Source: Phoenix dactylifera (Eukaryota; Streptophyta; Magnoliopsida; Arecales; Arecaceae). Taken from it: a stretch of DNA of 64,000 bases. Made by a program: the position numbers and the translations under genes. The stretch covers positions 62,001 to 126,000 of the forward strand of contig NW_024067695.1 in assembly GCF_009389715.1 (NCBI RefSeq), read 5' to 3'. Of this stretch, positions 23,197-36,436 are shown in pieces; the first letter of the stretch is position 1, and each line of letters begins with the position of its first letter. Below the pieces are notes generated by a model. That model was not told the DNA's origin. It did no database searches and was given only the letters and a program-made list of their open reading frames with translations.

Positions 23197-25132
23197 TGAT
23201 GAGAGCACAAAAGTGCGACCTACATGTTACTAAAATTAGTGTTATTGTTAACCGATAATAATAAATTCACTAGATTAATATTATATTTGGATTTAACATA
23301 GATTAGTATAAATTATAGATAAAATGCACATTGACTACAAATTTGACTTCAAATCGGGTCCGAGTCGGGTTCGGGTCCGAATCGGATCCATTTCTTTTGA
23401 GCCTTTGGAAAATAATTTTGGACAAATCTAAATTTGCCATAAGGTCCTGGGTGACCCATGACTTGAAAGAATTGCACTTGACCTCCAGCGAGAATAGATG
23501 ACCCGTCCGTCTACAAGCAAAATTTCATATCATACTATATGACTAATCGGATGGAACTTGATGTCTCCCATATCCTCCCAGCTGTCCGCACGCATCACAA
23601 AGCTCCCGGCTCCTCCCTCTTTCCGCGTTCAAGATCCACCGCATCCGTGACCCGCCTCTGCACCCACGGATCCATCTCATCCCGTGATCCCGTTCTTCTC
23701 GCGATCAGCCCAGAAGCAACCTTCCATCCGTGCGTTTCAGCCCGGCGTTCGTCTGCGTCTCCATCATGCCAGCCGACACATCTCAGCATGCCAGCCCAGC
23801 TGCAAGGCGTCTCCAAATCCTCCGCAATCACCGTGCTTCCCAGATGCCATTCCGAGCGATTCCAGCATCCCAGCTCCTCAACCGCACCGCGTCCTCCCAG
23901 CTCCCTTCCATTTCTTCCTCCCGCAGTGCCCCAGCCACGGATCACCTTCCATTCCCAGCATCCCACACCTCTTGCTCCTTCTTTCATCTCCGCAATCCAA
24001 GCAGCATCCCCATCTCCTCTTCTTCCGGCCACAGCAGCGAATTAGCAGGGGATTTTCAGCAACCCCAAGCACCGCGTCCGTGAATGGCGTCCTCCCGTCG
24101 ATCCCGCATCATCCTCCTTTTCCGTGATCGACGTTCCCAGCGATCACGCATCAAGATCTTCTTCCTTCCGCAATGATTCCAGCATGGCCCGAAGAAGCAA
24201 GTCCGGATCCGCATTCTCCTCCTCGTCCCAGCAACCACGTTCTTCACACGGTGAAAATGCCCAGATCGCCTTCCATATTCACGGCATCTCCAAGGGCTAT
24301 AAGAAGAGGGGAAGAAGGCAGGCAGAGAGGAGAAGAGTGCTCGGTTGAGGGCCAAAGAAACAGAGTGCTCGGTTGGGGTGGAGGCCAAGAAACAAAGAAG
24401 GAGAGGCCATCGGCTTGTTCAAGGCGGAACAGGGGAGAGAAGAGAGAGTGTTGTGCTCTGTTTTCAACTTCATTGAAAACAGAGCATGGTGTTTCTTTCT
24501 TCCTTTTTTTTAGTTTTTAGCTTTTTGTTTTTTTTGTTTTATTTTAATTAAGAGTAATGTGTTGTTTGTAGTTGGAATTTTAATTAAGAGCATGTTGTTT
24601 TGGGGTTTTTAGTTTTATTTTAATAGAGAGTTTTATTTATACTAAAGTTTTTAATTTCTGTTGTTTTTAATTTCCGTTCCTCAAATTCTGTAATCTTTCT
24701 TCTTTTTTTTATGCAATACATTAAAATTTCTTTCATGCAATTGATGTTCCAGTCTTCAATATTCCTAGCACTGTTTTCATCCATTTTATGCCAGAGCTTT
24801 CTTTTTTTTATTAAATATATAAATGCTTTTTAAATCTAAGTATATGTCCTCTAGTTGATTTCAATAAAAATTAATTCTCTGGTAGACCAGGAAATCAGTC
24901 AATATCCCCGACATAATGTTTTTTTTCTTCCATCATTCAAAAGTCGATTTTGAATCCGAGTGAATGTTCTAATTTTTATGCAACTCCAATCGCCTCCCTG
25001 TGGATCGACCTCTTACAACCGCTATTCTTCGAGTAGAACAGGTAAGAGTAAAAATTTAAATTAAACTTTGTTCGTCGGTTCTAACAACGATCTGTCTAGC
25101 ATATTTTTAGTTAGATAGGAATCGGACGAACA
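23197..25132 (+). repeat. 5' LTR of the Athila-lineage element
   Basis: 1936 bp. GC-rich in the middle (23560-24420) with open frames on both strands that I take as compositional, because both LTR copies show the same frames and no domain. The U5-like end 'cggacgaaca' precedes the primer site. Confidence 0.9.
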
Positions 25133-25137
25133 AAATT

Positions 25138-25156
25138 TTGGCGCCGTTGCCGGAGA
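25138..25156 (+). other. Primer-binding site of the Athila-lineage element
   Basis: TTGGCGCCGTTGCCGGAG directly after the 5' LTR, the form found in Athila and Tat elements. Confidence 0.85.
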
Positions 25157-26383
25157 GGCAAATCGAGAAGCAAGAACGATCACGAAGATCAAATCAAATT
25201 TTGGATGCCCGGAGTGAACGTACTCCGGTAGTAAGTTTTTATTTTTTTTTTTTTATTAATTTTTCTTATTTTTATAATCTCTAGTTAATAATTTCGTAGT
25301 TATTAAATTCTGAAATTTGAAATTCGAAATTTAAAATTCAAAAAAAAATTCAAAAAAATTTTTTCAAAAATTCAAAATTTTTTAAATTCAAAATTTGAAT
25401 TCTGAGATTCGAAATTTGAAGTTTAAAAAGAAAATTTTTTTTAAAAAAATAAAAAAATATATATATATATATATAATTTTATTATTTTTGCTAGTAATTG
25501 ACAGGGTGCAATCCCCCGAGGTTATCATACCTCTATTGGGACTCCTCACGGAGTAATCTCCAGAGCTTATTCAACGGGCATTCGGAGATTGACTGACGCA
25601 TAAGAATTGTGTTTAGTTTACATTCAAGTTATTGCTATATAAAAAAATAATAAAAAAAAATAAATAAAAATAAAAAATTATATAAAAAAATAAAAATAAA
25701 AAAAAAATTATTGATTGCTCATTTAATCAATACAACCTAATGACATTGCATAAACTTTAAAAAAAAAATATTGATTATTTGCTGCATTTAGTATTAAGCA
25801 TTTGCATAAAGTAATTAAGGACAAAACCCATTAAAAAGATAAGGTCGGGAAGTCATTACCTGTCCTTAGCCCAAAAATCACCACCTTGCATACTTATCCT
25901 AAGCCAAATTAAATTAAAATCAAATTAGACGTTGGCCTTAGGGTTTTCGAGCTCAATTAGGCTCTTGGAAAGAAGCGGCTGAAAGCCACTCCAGTGAGGA
26001 TTTAGTAATTGGTGATGTCTAGGAAAGTTTTACAACAGTGAGAACTGTTACGGGTATTGTGGTATCGGTGTATCCCTTCTGGCACCACCGCACACCCCGG
26101 GACTTTCTTGGTCACTGGTTACTGGATCACTTAACTGGTAAGCTCAAGCTTAATCTGAAAGGAAGATTAGGGGCTGTCTAATCTAGAGAGAATTTCAAGA
26201 ACTTTTTAACCTGAAAGTCTCTGTGCAACTAGATTTAAGAAGCTACTAAACCTCACTTAGCTCTAAGACTAATAGGGTCAAATTGTTGTGTGGTGTTGAT
26301 TGTGGTCATCTTGGTCTAGCCCTTCTTCTTATCTTTTAGGATTTCGTTTAAAAAATTGAGTCTAATTAAGTTGTGGAAAATGT
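25157..26383 (+). other. Non-coding leader of the Athila-lineage element
   Basis: AT-rich, with A/T-only low-complexity stretches (25310-25480 and 25640-25780). No frame supported. Confidence 0.6.
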
Positions 26384-28982
26384 ATGCATGGTAGAAGGTC
26401 ATTAAGGGATAAGTTAACCCCATTTGATCCTGAGATTGACAGAACTTTTCATCATAACCTGCGAACTGTAAACCAACTGTCGATCTCTACAATGGGTGAA
26501 CATATTAGAACCCTGAATGAATTATTCGCTCCTGCATCCGCTAGTCCACCTACATGTATAGTACTGCCAATAAATAATGCAGCCCAATTTGAAATTCGGG
26601 CTGCAACAATAAATATGTTACCCAAGTTTCATGTGTTCGAGAGTGAACAACCCTACATTCATCTAAACAAATTTTTGACAATCTGTCAAACGTTTAGAAA
26701 TCAAAACTTAGATGAAGAGGGTATTAAATTAAGGTTGTTTCCCATGACTTTAGAGGATCGTGCTGCTGCATGGCTGTATTCCCTTGCTTCAAATTCCATC
26801 ACATCATGGGAACAACTATCTAAGAAGTTCATGGCAAAATTTTACCCCATGATTAAAACAGAAAAAATTAAGGATGCCATAAGAACTTTTAGAGGAAATC
26901 TGAGGAGGAATTTTCCCAACTTTGGGAAAGATTCCATGATCTTTTGGTCAAGTGCCCGCACCATGGGCTTGACAAGGCTGATCTAGTACATTTCTTTTAC
27001 AAAGGACTACCTCCGGCGCATAGAAACATGATCGAGTCCATGCACAAAGGTAGGTTCATGAACCAAACCCCAGATCAAGCCTATGAATTTCTTGTTGACT
27101 TAGCTGAAAATGCCCAAAATTGGAGTAGCTATGGTGAGGAAGTAAATAGAGATGAGTTCGGGTCTAGGAAACCAGGTAATTATGAAATGAAAGTAGACCC
27201 AGATCTCAAAAATATTATATCCAATCTGGTGACTGGAGTAAACAATTTAGGCAAAAAGTTTGATGCTTTCACTGTGTCCACTAGTTCCGGGTTATATAAA
27301 GAGTCAAATCCCGTCATGAAAGTGGATCACGAGTCATATAGTTTGTGTGTCTTGTGTAACAGTCCAGAGCATCTAGTGGAGTGCTGCCCTAATCTGTCCA
27401 CCATAAAGGCCGAGCAAGCAAATGCTCTAAATTCATATAGTGCCTTTAAGAAGCCCACTCCCAATTCGTTCAGCCCAGTTTACCACCCTCTGATAATAGG
27501 TTCCACCCAAATTTTTCATATAAGCAGAACGAACCTATTCAGCATCAAGGTGGTCCACCAGGTTTTCAGAACAACTTTTCCAGGATAGGGCCACCACAAA
27601 TGAACCAATCTTTGGTTCCATCTGTACCTTCCTATAATGCTCCTATCCCACAGCAATCTTCACCATTAGAAACCATGATGGCTAATATGATGAAACAACA
27701 ACAAGATTTTATCAAGCAACAACAACAGACCAATACAGCCCAAGCCCAGACTAACCAATTCCATGCGCAAGCAATTGCAAAACTTGAGGTTAGTCTGAGC
27801 CAAATAGCTAACTCTCTAGGGGATAGGAAGAAAGGTGAACTACCTAGTCAACCAGTGCCTAACCCTAGTAGACAACAAATCCAAGATCAAAGAGGTCAGT
27901 ATCAAATCAATGGAAATCCGACCTATGAAGTCCAGGCAATTACCACTCTAAGGTCTGGCAAGCAAGTGGACAATAAAGTCCAACTTCCTGAACATGAAAA
28001 AGAAAATAAAAATAAATCCGATAAGAACCCAATTCAGAAGAGAGGTCAAGAACAGGACAAACCAGAAAAAAGGGAAGAACCTATAGAAACATACAAACCC
28101 AAGGTTCCCTTCCCCAGTAGACTTCAGGACTCCAAGAAACAATCTAACTTTGATGAAATCATGGAAGTCTTTAAAACTGTTCGGATAAATATACCTTTTC
28201 TCGATGCCATAAGACAAATTCCCTCCTATACAAAATTCTTGAAAGACCTCACCACGGTCAAAAGAAAAACAAGTATTTCTAGGCAAGCTGTTATGGCTGC
28301 ACAAGCCTCATCCCTCATTCAACAACAGATTGCCCCGAAATTCAAAGACCCTGGTTGCCCAACTATTGAAATAAAAATAGGAGAGACGATCATCCAAAGA
28401 GCTCTATTAGATTTAGGAGCCAGTGTAAATCTACTTCCCTACTATGTGTACCAAAAGTTAGGTTTGGGGGAATTAAAACCTACAAATATTACCCTTTCCT
28501 TAGCAGATAGGACAGTGAAGTACCCCAAGGAGATTGTAGAGGATGTAATAGTGAAAGTAAATGAGTTTTACTATCCTGTGGACTTCGTTATCCTTGAGAC
28601 CGAACCTGTAATACATCCAGACAATCACACACCTATAATTTTAGGTAGACCCTTCTTAGCCACAGCAAATGCTGTGATCAATTGTCGGAATGGGATGCTG
28701 AAGTTATCTTTTGGCAATATGAAAGTCGAACTTAATGTCTTTAATATAAGTAAACAACCACCAGACGACAAAGAAATCAATGAAGTTGACATGATTGAAA
28801 GTCTGGTTCAGGAGACTTTCTTACAAACTTATAATAAGGACCCTTTAGAAGCTTACCTTGCCCATTCTGAGGAAGTGGTCGAGCATACACCCCCTAGTTC
28901 TGTTCCTCTTATAAGCATAGATCGTCACCAGCCAACTGTTCTTCCTTGGACTCTTCCAAAACCATTCTTAGATAATGGTTGA
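26384..28982 (+). mobile_element. gag-protease region of the Athila-lineage element (broken)
   Basis: Fossil. Gag core seen: LFPMTLEDRAAAWLYSL, ITSWEQLSKKFMAKFYP, CPHHGLDKADLVHFFYKGL, a typical Athila pattern. The downstream part contains a Gln-rich stretch, Lys/Glu-rich linkers and a retropepsin region (RALLDLGASVNLLPYYVYQK and PIILGRPFLATANAVIN). Not one continuous frame; about one or two breaks. Confidence 0.85.
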
Positions 28983-30375
28983 AAAAATGGGGATTTACAT
29001 TTTGTCTGACTGAAGACATAAAACTTAGCGCTCTTGGGAGGCAACCCAACATGTAAATATTTTCAAAAAAAAAAAAAAATTGCAGGTTTGTGATTTTTGC
29101 CCCTATTGTCACTTTACCTACCCATATCAGGTAACTTCTCCTCTATCCTATTACTGTTTTAAATTTTCTTTCACATTGAGGACAATGTTAGATTTAGGTG
29201 TGGGGGAGAGAATATTTTTGATGCAATTAAAAAAATATTAAAATTAAAAAATAATAAAAAAAAGGGGGATTTCAAATTTTTAACTCAAAATCTAATCTTC
29301 TTGGCTGTGTAAAGTAGGAATTGCTTTGACAATAGCTTTGAGTTAAGAAATATGATAGCAGTTTTAGCTTGAGTTGTCGTCCCACCTATCTTCTGCTAAC
29401 ATGATACAAGATGAGTTAGCACCTACACATAAGCACATGAATAGTGGGGTATGTAAACTTACGACTAATATGAATACTTTTAATCTTCGGGATAATTTAG
29501 AGTTATATGTGTGATGAACACCCTAACCTAACCAAAAAAAAAAAGAAAAAAAAAAGAAGAGATAAAATAAAATAATGAGTTTAATTTAAGTCTCCTCACT
29601 GAGTAACCGGGCCTCCTGCCTGGCAAGCAGCGAGTGTTCGCGTAAAAAGGTGAGGACATTGAGATTAAACTCTGAGTGACTAATTTGGCCTTGAAGCCTA
29701 GTTAACTTGAGTTATTAAACCTGTTAGGGTGTCTCTACACCTAGTGCCCTGAGCCATCTAGATCGGGAGTCATTGGCCTAACACTCGCTACATGGGTTAG
29801 CTAGAAAGCTTAATAAGGCTAGATATTGCACAAGTCATTCTTCTTAGCATTCAGTCTGAAAAAAAAAAAGAATAAATAAATCCGGGGTGTTCATTACCAT
29901 TTAACTCTAGAAAGTCTTGAAAATTGGAGTGATCATGTTGGAAGTAAGTGAAAGCCACTCATTTATATGATACTATCTTGCACCTCACTACATTCTTGAC
30001 TTGTTAGCAGATAGATGGGGTGTAATGAAACTTGAGTTAGAGTCTGTTTAAATATGATAACAACAAGTCTCTATTGTCCTTGCAATTCTAGTTTCATTCA
30101 GTAATACTTATTCAAATTTCGAGTTAAAATTTGGAAATTCCTGACTGATGAAGTTTGTGGGTAACTTCACTGCAAACCCTCACGAGACAACACTCGTCCG
30201 CTAGGGTAACCTAGGGGTTTAACGGCTTGTTGCACATGCTAAGTGCAATCGCAATGCTCTACGAAAGTGAGTATTTATCTTAGGATATTTATATAATAAA
30301 TAACACTTTTGCTCTCTCATTTTATCATTTTCGCACTGAATTGCTAGAGACTAGCAATAAGCTAGTTGGGGGGTG
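28983..30375 (+). other. 3' non-coding part of the Athila-lineage element
   Basis: No pol domains. Contains A-rich runs and no frame worth reporting, ending in the polypurine tract. In autonomous relatives this space would hold pol or an additional ORF. Confidence 0.6.
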
Positions 30376-32340
30376 TGATGAGAGCACAAAAGTGCGACCT
30401 ACATGTTACTAAAATTAGTGTTATTGTTAACCGATAATAATAAATTCACTAGATTAATATTATATTTGGATTTAACATAGATTAGTATAAATTATAGATA
30501 AAATGCACATTGACTACAAATTTGACTTCAAATCGGGTCCGAGTCGGGTTCGGGTCCGAATCGGATCCATTTCTTTTGAGCCTTTGGAAAATAATTTTGG
30601 GCAAATCTAAATTTGCCATAAGGTGCTGGGTGACCCATGACTTGAAAGAATTGCACTTGACCTCCAGCTAGAATAGATGACCCGTCCGTCTACAAGCAAA
30701 ATTTCATATCATACTATATGACTAATCGGATGGAACTTGATGTCTCCCATATCCTCCCAGCCGTCCGCACGCATCACAAAGCTCCCGGCTCCTCCCTCCT
30801 TCCGCGTTCAAAATCCACCGCATCCGTGACCCGCCTCTGCACCCACGGATCCATCTCATCCCGTGATCCCGTTCTTCTCGCGATCAGCCCAGAAGCAACC
30901 TTCCATCCGTGCGTTTCAGCCCGGCGTTCGTCCGCGTCTCCATCATGCCAGCCGACACATCTCAGCATGCCAGCCCAGCTGCAAGGCGTCTCCAAATCCT
31001 CCGCAATCACCGTGCTTCCCAGATGCCATTCCGAGCGATTCCAGCATCCCAGCTCCTCAACCGCACCACGTCCTCCCAGCTCCCTTCCATTTCTTCCTCC
31101 CGCAGTGCCCCAGCCACGGATCACCTTCCATTCCCAGCATCCCACACCTCTTGCTCCTTCTTTCATCTCCGCGATCCAAGCAGCATCCCCATCTCCTCTT
31201 CTTCCGGCCACAGCAGCGAATTAGCAGGGGATTTTTAGCAACCCCAAGCACCGCGTCCGTGAATGGCGTCCTCCCGTCGATCCCGCATCATCCTCCTTTT
31301 CCGTGATCGACGTTCCCAGCGATCACGCATCAAGATCTTCTTCCTTCCGCAATGATTCCAGCATGGCCCAAAGAAGCAAGTCCAGATCCGCATTCTCCTC
31401 CTCGTCCCAGCAACCGCGTTCTTCACGCGGTGAAAATGCCCAGATCGCCTTCCATATTCACGGCATCTCCAAGGGCTATAAGAAGAGGGGAAGAAGGCAG
31501 GCAGAGAGGAGAAGAGTGCTCGGTTGAGGGCCAAAGAAACAGAGTACTCGGTTGAGGGCCAAAGAAACAGAGTGCTCGGTTGGGGTGGAGGCCAAGAAAC
31601 AAAGAAGGAGAGGCCATCGGCTTGTTCAAGGCGGAACAGGGGAGAGAAGAGAGAGTGTTGTGCTCTGTTTTCAACTTCATTGAAAACAGAGCATGGTGTT
31701 TCTTTCTTCCTTTTTTTTAGTTTTTAGCTTTTTGTTTTTTTTTGTTTTATTTTAATTAAGAGTAATGTGTTGTTTGTAGTTGGAATTTTAATTGAGAGCA
31801 TGTTGTTTTGGGATTTTTAGTTTTATTTTAATAGAGAGTTTTATTTATACTAAAGTTTTTAATTTCTGTTGTTTTTAATTTCCGTTCCTCAAATTCTGTA
31901 ATCTTTCTTCTTTTTTTTATGCAATACATTAAAATTTCTTTCATGCAATTGATGTTCTAGTCTTCAATATTCCTAGCACTGTTTTCATCCATTTTATGCC
32001 AGAGCTTTCTTTTTTTTATTAAATATATAAATGCTTTTTAAATCTAAGTATATGTCCTCTAGTTGATTTCAATAAAAATTAATTCTCTGGTAGACCAGGA
32101 AATCAGTCAATATCCCCGACATAATGTTTTTTTTCTTCCATCATTCAAAAGTCGATTTTGAATCCGAGTGAATGTTCTAATTTTTATGCAACTCCAATCG
32201 CCTCCCTGTGGATCGACCTCTTACAACCGCTATTCTTCGAGTAGAACAGGTAAGAGTAAAAATTTAAATTAAACTTTGTTCGTCGGTTCTAACAACGATC
32301 TGTCCAGCATATTTTTAGTTAGACAGAAATCGGACGAACA
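30376..32340 (+). repeat. 3' LTR of the Athila-lineage element
   Basis: 1965 bp, about 99% like the 5' copy; longer mainly by one tandem unit ('ctcggttgagggccaaagaa') near 31535-31565. Confidence 0.9.
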
Positions 32341-32345
32341 TATAT

Positions 32346-34030
32346 TAACAATGTTAGAGCTAGGAGTTGAAGCACTATGTTAAATCATTCCAGGCCCAAG
32401 CTTAATCACAGAGCTATCAATCCGTTAACGCTAAATTTGAGATGCCCCAAAATTCTTCTTAGAATTATCAAAAATAGGAGAGCCATAACTACTTCCAGTA
32501 GGCAAAGAATCAATGACATTCCCCTCTACTAGAAAACTAACTCAAGTCTTCCATAATAATACCCTTCAGATCAAGGTATTATCATTATTTTTATTTTTTT
32601 TTCTAATCGGTTTCAAAATAACTCAAACCACTACACTTCCGCTGCGCACTCTGATCTAACTCATCAAATTCTCTAAAGTCACAAAATGATTTCTGTCCAA
32701 AGTATCACTTTGCATCGAGACTAAGAAAATCCAAATTTTAAATTTTCAAGTAGAACTAGAGCAAAACCTCTAGATCTTTTTGTTCTCGATTTATATAGAG
32801 TATACTTACCATAACTAACCCCCAATCCTTTAGTCAAGTTTAAGGTCACTACATGATCTCCACAACCTTTTTAGAATCCAAAAAATATCTAGGTTTAATT
32901 TAAAGGGGTAATTCTTGTATTCCCTTAGCAATTTAATCAGAAAATCTACATTAATTTTCCTTCCAACAGAATTTACTTCAAATTCAATAAGTTAGAATTG
33001 TTGAGCCAATATCACTATGAGTAGGAATTAACTCTATCAACCTCCAGATCTTTCTTCACCAAGATTCTTAACATCCATCAACAATGCTATATATGATAAT
33101 TCATGTAAGCATCTCATGACCGAAGTCTCTACTCAATATGACATTTATTAGTGGCTTCATCAACAATGACAAAAGATCCCTGCTTAAATCTTAAACCTAG
33201 GCTTGAGTTTTAAATTAACACATCAAATAGTCTTCTACAATTATAAGTAAAATCCAGTAGCCCAATCCAAACATGAGAATTCAAATAATTAGAATTCTCC
33301 CATCAATATGCATATTCCATGGCCTCAAAATAATCAAATACATCCATAGGAAATGGACCTATTTGCAATATCCAACATGCCAACACCAGATATAATCCAC
33401 ATACATTTTCAACTTCGAAGAACGGTCCTTTCAATATTATGAAATCTCCTTAGCTTACTCCAATACTAAATCAACGTATAAATCCCACTCTAATAATTAG
33501 CAGCAAAACCAAAAGTATGATCACGTCAAAACCCACATCAAATTTGAACTTTCAAATCATTTAAATAATATCTGAACATGGTATACTCGATATGCCATTG
33601 TTGACCTACACTTATCTTAGGTCAAACCTCTCTTATCATGATCAAAGACAATTTATACTTTCCTTCCACACTCATCGAAAACCAAACCTGATGCATACGT
33701 TTTATCACAATGCCCAGTGATCTTACACCTTAAGCACTGAATCTAATTGTCATGTCCCTAGTGATCATAACCTTAAGCTATGATATATTTCTGTCACGAT
33801 CCCTAGTGATCTTAAACATATGCTTAGATTCCAACTGGTCACATTTTCCAATAATCTTAAACCTCAAACTTTAATGCCACTAAGGCCACAGTCCCTAGTG
33901 GTCTTAAACCTTAGATTATAATATCATTCTTGTTACAATCTCAAGTGATTATAAACCAAATCTCTGATAGTTTTTCTATCATAATTCTCCACTGATACTC
34001 ACCTGAACATAAACCCTAGGATACCTTAAC
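32346..34030 (-). other. Degenerate internal DNA of the Tekay-like element
   Basis: No coding domain. The part 33690-33960 holds degenerate repeats of a phrase like 'tccctagtgatcttaaacct' in five or so copies, next to the primer-binding site. Confidence 0.5.
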
Positions 34031-34048
34031 CTTAAGCTCTGATACCAC
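34031..34048 (-). other. Primer-binding site of the Tekay-like element (tRNA-iMet)
   Basis: On the minus strand TGGTATCAGAGCTTAAGG follows the 5' LTR after three bases. TGGTATCAGAGC is complementary to the initiator tRNA-Met 3' end. Confidence 0.85.
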
Positions 34049-34050
34049 TC

Positions 34051-36431
34051 TGTCACGCCTCGAACCCAGCACCCGGGTCCGGCACGCGACCGGCCGCATG
34101 AGCCCTAGAGCAGTGCCCTAAAGATCATGCAAGGCCTAAGATAAACAAAAATTCCAATAAATCCATAATTAATGTATTTAAAACAAACCAACTAAAATGT
34201 ACTGATTTATTACATAATTTCAAATGTCCATAAATAAAAGATAGATTAACTTCTATCTATCCAGCAATCAGACTCCATGCTGATCTTATTTCTCGTTCCA
34301 CCCAATGGTCTCTACAAATCCAGTGCCTCTGAAAAAGAAAGTAAGTGTAGTATGAGCTTTTCCAGCCCAGTAAGAATCCCAACAGCCACACACAGTAAAA
34401 ATCATAAAATAATCAATGCATCAAATATATGTCATTTCATCATTTCAAAAGGCTCAACAAATAACAAATATATACACAAACCATTTTGTATACATAAATC
34501 CCTTTTTCACATTTCGTGATTCATTCACGTAATACCATGATTCCCAAGTCTTCAGACTTTTTACTTCTGGCGTTGGACTAACCAAGATCATGACCCAGTC
34601 CAAGACTGCACAAATCCCACGCATAAGCTCGTGGCAGCTATCCCACGCGTAAGCCCGTGGAGGCTATCCTACGCATAAGCTCGTAGAGGCTATCCCACGC
34701 GTAAGCCCGTGGAGGCTATCCTACGCATAAGCTCGTAGAGGCTATCCCACGCATAAGCCCGTGGAGGCTATCCCACGCATAAGCTCGTAGAGGCTATCCC
34801 ACGCATAAGCTCGTGGCAGCTATCCTACGCATAAGCTCGTAGAGGCTATCTCATGACAAGGTTAGTCCAACCCATTTTACATGTCTAGTTTTACATGTTT
34901 AATTACATTTCAATCACGTCACATATTTTCATAATTTCTCAAAAATATGTTCTTCCTTCCCAATTTAATTATTTCAATACTTTCATAATAAGCAAAATGC
35001 ACACCTCATAGTGTCATACAAGCTCAAAAACAAATAGCAACATACTGATAAAATATATCCAACGATAAATCCAATATATGCATAAATAAAGGTGCTCAGA
35101 TGTAGGGATTCTTACAGAAATTGTAGACTGACTCAATCACGGATCCGAGTCACAACCTACTCGCTGGGGTGCTGAGTCCCCTGACCAAAATCTTCTGGCA
35201 CCGCTGACTCTTCCCCTACAACATCAATTATATTTCACAACTAAATTATTTAATATTTAAATATTCTAAACCATAATTCACATCTACTATGGGGTCCATC
35301 ACCAGATCCCCAAACATCTCAATCCCTCCAAATCTAAGGCAGTCGGGGTGGCCCGACTCCCACCCTTGTACCATCGGCCTATGTCGTCGCCAGCCATGGC
35401 CGCAGCCACGCCGCGACGATAATCGGTTCCGGTGAAGAGACCAAAAGAAGGGGTGGATGAGAGAGAAGGGTTCTTCCTCCACCTCTTTGGTCCAAGGGCA
35501 TCAGCCAGGGTGGCCGTGCCCTCACCTTCCCCACCCTCGGCCACCATTGGCCGAACCATCGCCGGCCGCCCCTGCTGCAGTCAACGGCGATGGTGGCTAG
35601 CCAAGAGAAAGAGAGAAGAAGAGGTCTCCTCCTCTTCTTCTTCTTTTTCTTCTCTTCTCCTTCTTCTTCTTCTTCTTCTTCTTCTTCCACCGACACTGTC
35701 CCCTCCCCCTTCCTCCATTTCTTCCGAAGATCCACTGGCAGTGGCTCGGCCCCCACCCGACGGCAACCCCAGTGGCCCCCGACCGCCGCCGCCGTCGCCG
35801 CCGGTGGCCAGCCGACGCGAGAGGGAGAGAAGAAGGAGGTGGAACCGTGCGGGACGCCCTCGGTCCACCATCCCCATCCCCACTAAAACCCTAGAAATCA
35901 TCTCCAACCCTCACACAGATCCGATCAACCCCCTTCCCGCCATGCATCTCGGCCATTCCGGCGGCCGGCGGCGGCGGAATCGGGAAGAGAGAGGCCGAAA
36001 CAGGGGTACCCTATTTCGGACTCTTCTCCGACGATTCACCGGCCAAAAACCCCTCCAACGCCATCCAAAATCCAGAACAAGAAGCATAAGGAAGGGACCA
36101 TGCTTACCTCGGTCCGGTGGGGGTGCTCCGGCGGCCTTTCCGGCGACGAAATCGGAGAGGAAACTCGGATTTTCCCCGCACGGGTCCAAAGCTTTTCTCC
36201 CGGTTTGTGGGGAAGGGAAGAGAGGCTTTCCGGCTTCCTCCACGGCCGACCGGTTCTCGGCTCCGGCGCTCGTTTTCCTCCGGCGATCGGCCTCTCCGCC
36301 GCCGCCGTCGCCCCTTGCCCCCCTCCTTTCGTCCACCCCAATCGTGCCTAGGGCACGATCGTGATAAGGGGATGGGCCCGGTCTTTTCGGGCCGGCCCGT
36401 CCCCCTTTTTTTTTGTGGGGGGGGGGTTACA
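34051..36431 (-). repeat. 5' LTR of the Tekay-like element
   Basis: 2381 bp, about 99% like the 3' copy. The main length difference is in the hairpin minisatellite (nine units here). Confidence 0.9.
34616..34850. repeat. Hairpin minisatellite, 9 units
   Basis: Same array as at 20454-20636 with two more units. Eight units have paired stems; the seventh combines CCACG with CGTAG, which on the element's sense (minus) strand RNA is a G-U wobble. Confidence 0.88.
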
Positions 36432-36436
36432 AAAAC

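Larger units (their letters stand above)
23197..32340 (+). mobile_element. Ty3/gypsy, Athila-lineage, gag-protease-only LTR retrotransposon nested in the Tekay-like element
   Basis: Fossil with complete ends. LTRs 23197-25132 and 30376-32340 (TGATGAGAG...CGAACA), with the target duplication TATAT at 23192-23196 and 32341-32345. The primer site TGGCGCCGTTGCCGG at 25139-25153 is the usual Athila/Tat tRNA-Asp-type site. The polypurine tract 'agctagttggggggtg' lies just before 30376. Gag and protease regions (26384-28982) are followed by about 1.4 kb of non-coding DNA and no reverse transcriptase, RNase H or integrase. Gag is broken, with about one or two breaks. LTRs differ by roughly 1% and one 28-bp repeat unit: young, and younger than its Tekay host by position. 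Confidence 0.9.
19889..36431 (-). mobile_element. Tekay-like chromovirus (Ty3/gypsy), mostly emptied, with an Athila-type element nested inside
   Basis: Fossil on the minus strand. LTRs at 34051-36431 (5') and 19889-22221 (3'), with the target duplication AAAAC at 19884-19888 and 36432-36436. The tRNA-iMet primer site TGGTATCAGAGC (34037-34048) follows the 5' LTR, and a polypurine tract AAGGGGGAGAGAA precedes the 3' LTR. Of the coding region only the integrase C-terminus with its chromodomain is recognisable; the rest (22900-23196 and 32346-34030) is degenerate. It is broken and could not act alone. About 2.7 kb of its own internal DNA remains once the nested 9.1-kb element is set aside. LTR divergence about 1%, a young insertion. 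Confidence 0.9.

Noticed and set aside
23539-24520. Overlapping frames of 60-168 residues in the Athila LTR (repeated at 30718-31727)
   Set aside because: Same reasoning: LTR sequence, several frames at once, no domain.
26384-28982. Host retropepsin-like gene
   Set aside because: Lies between LTRs with a primer-binding site and polypurine tract, and next to an Athila gag core.
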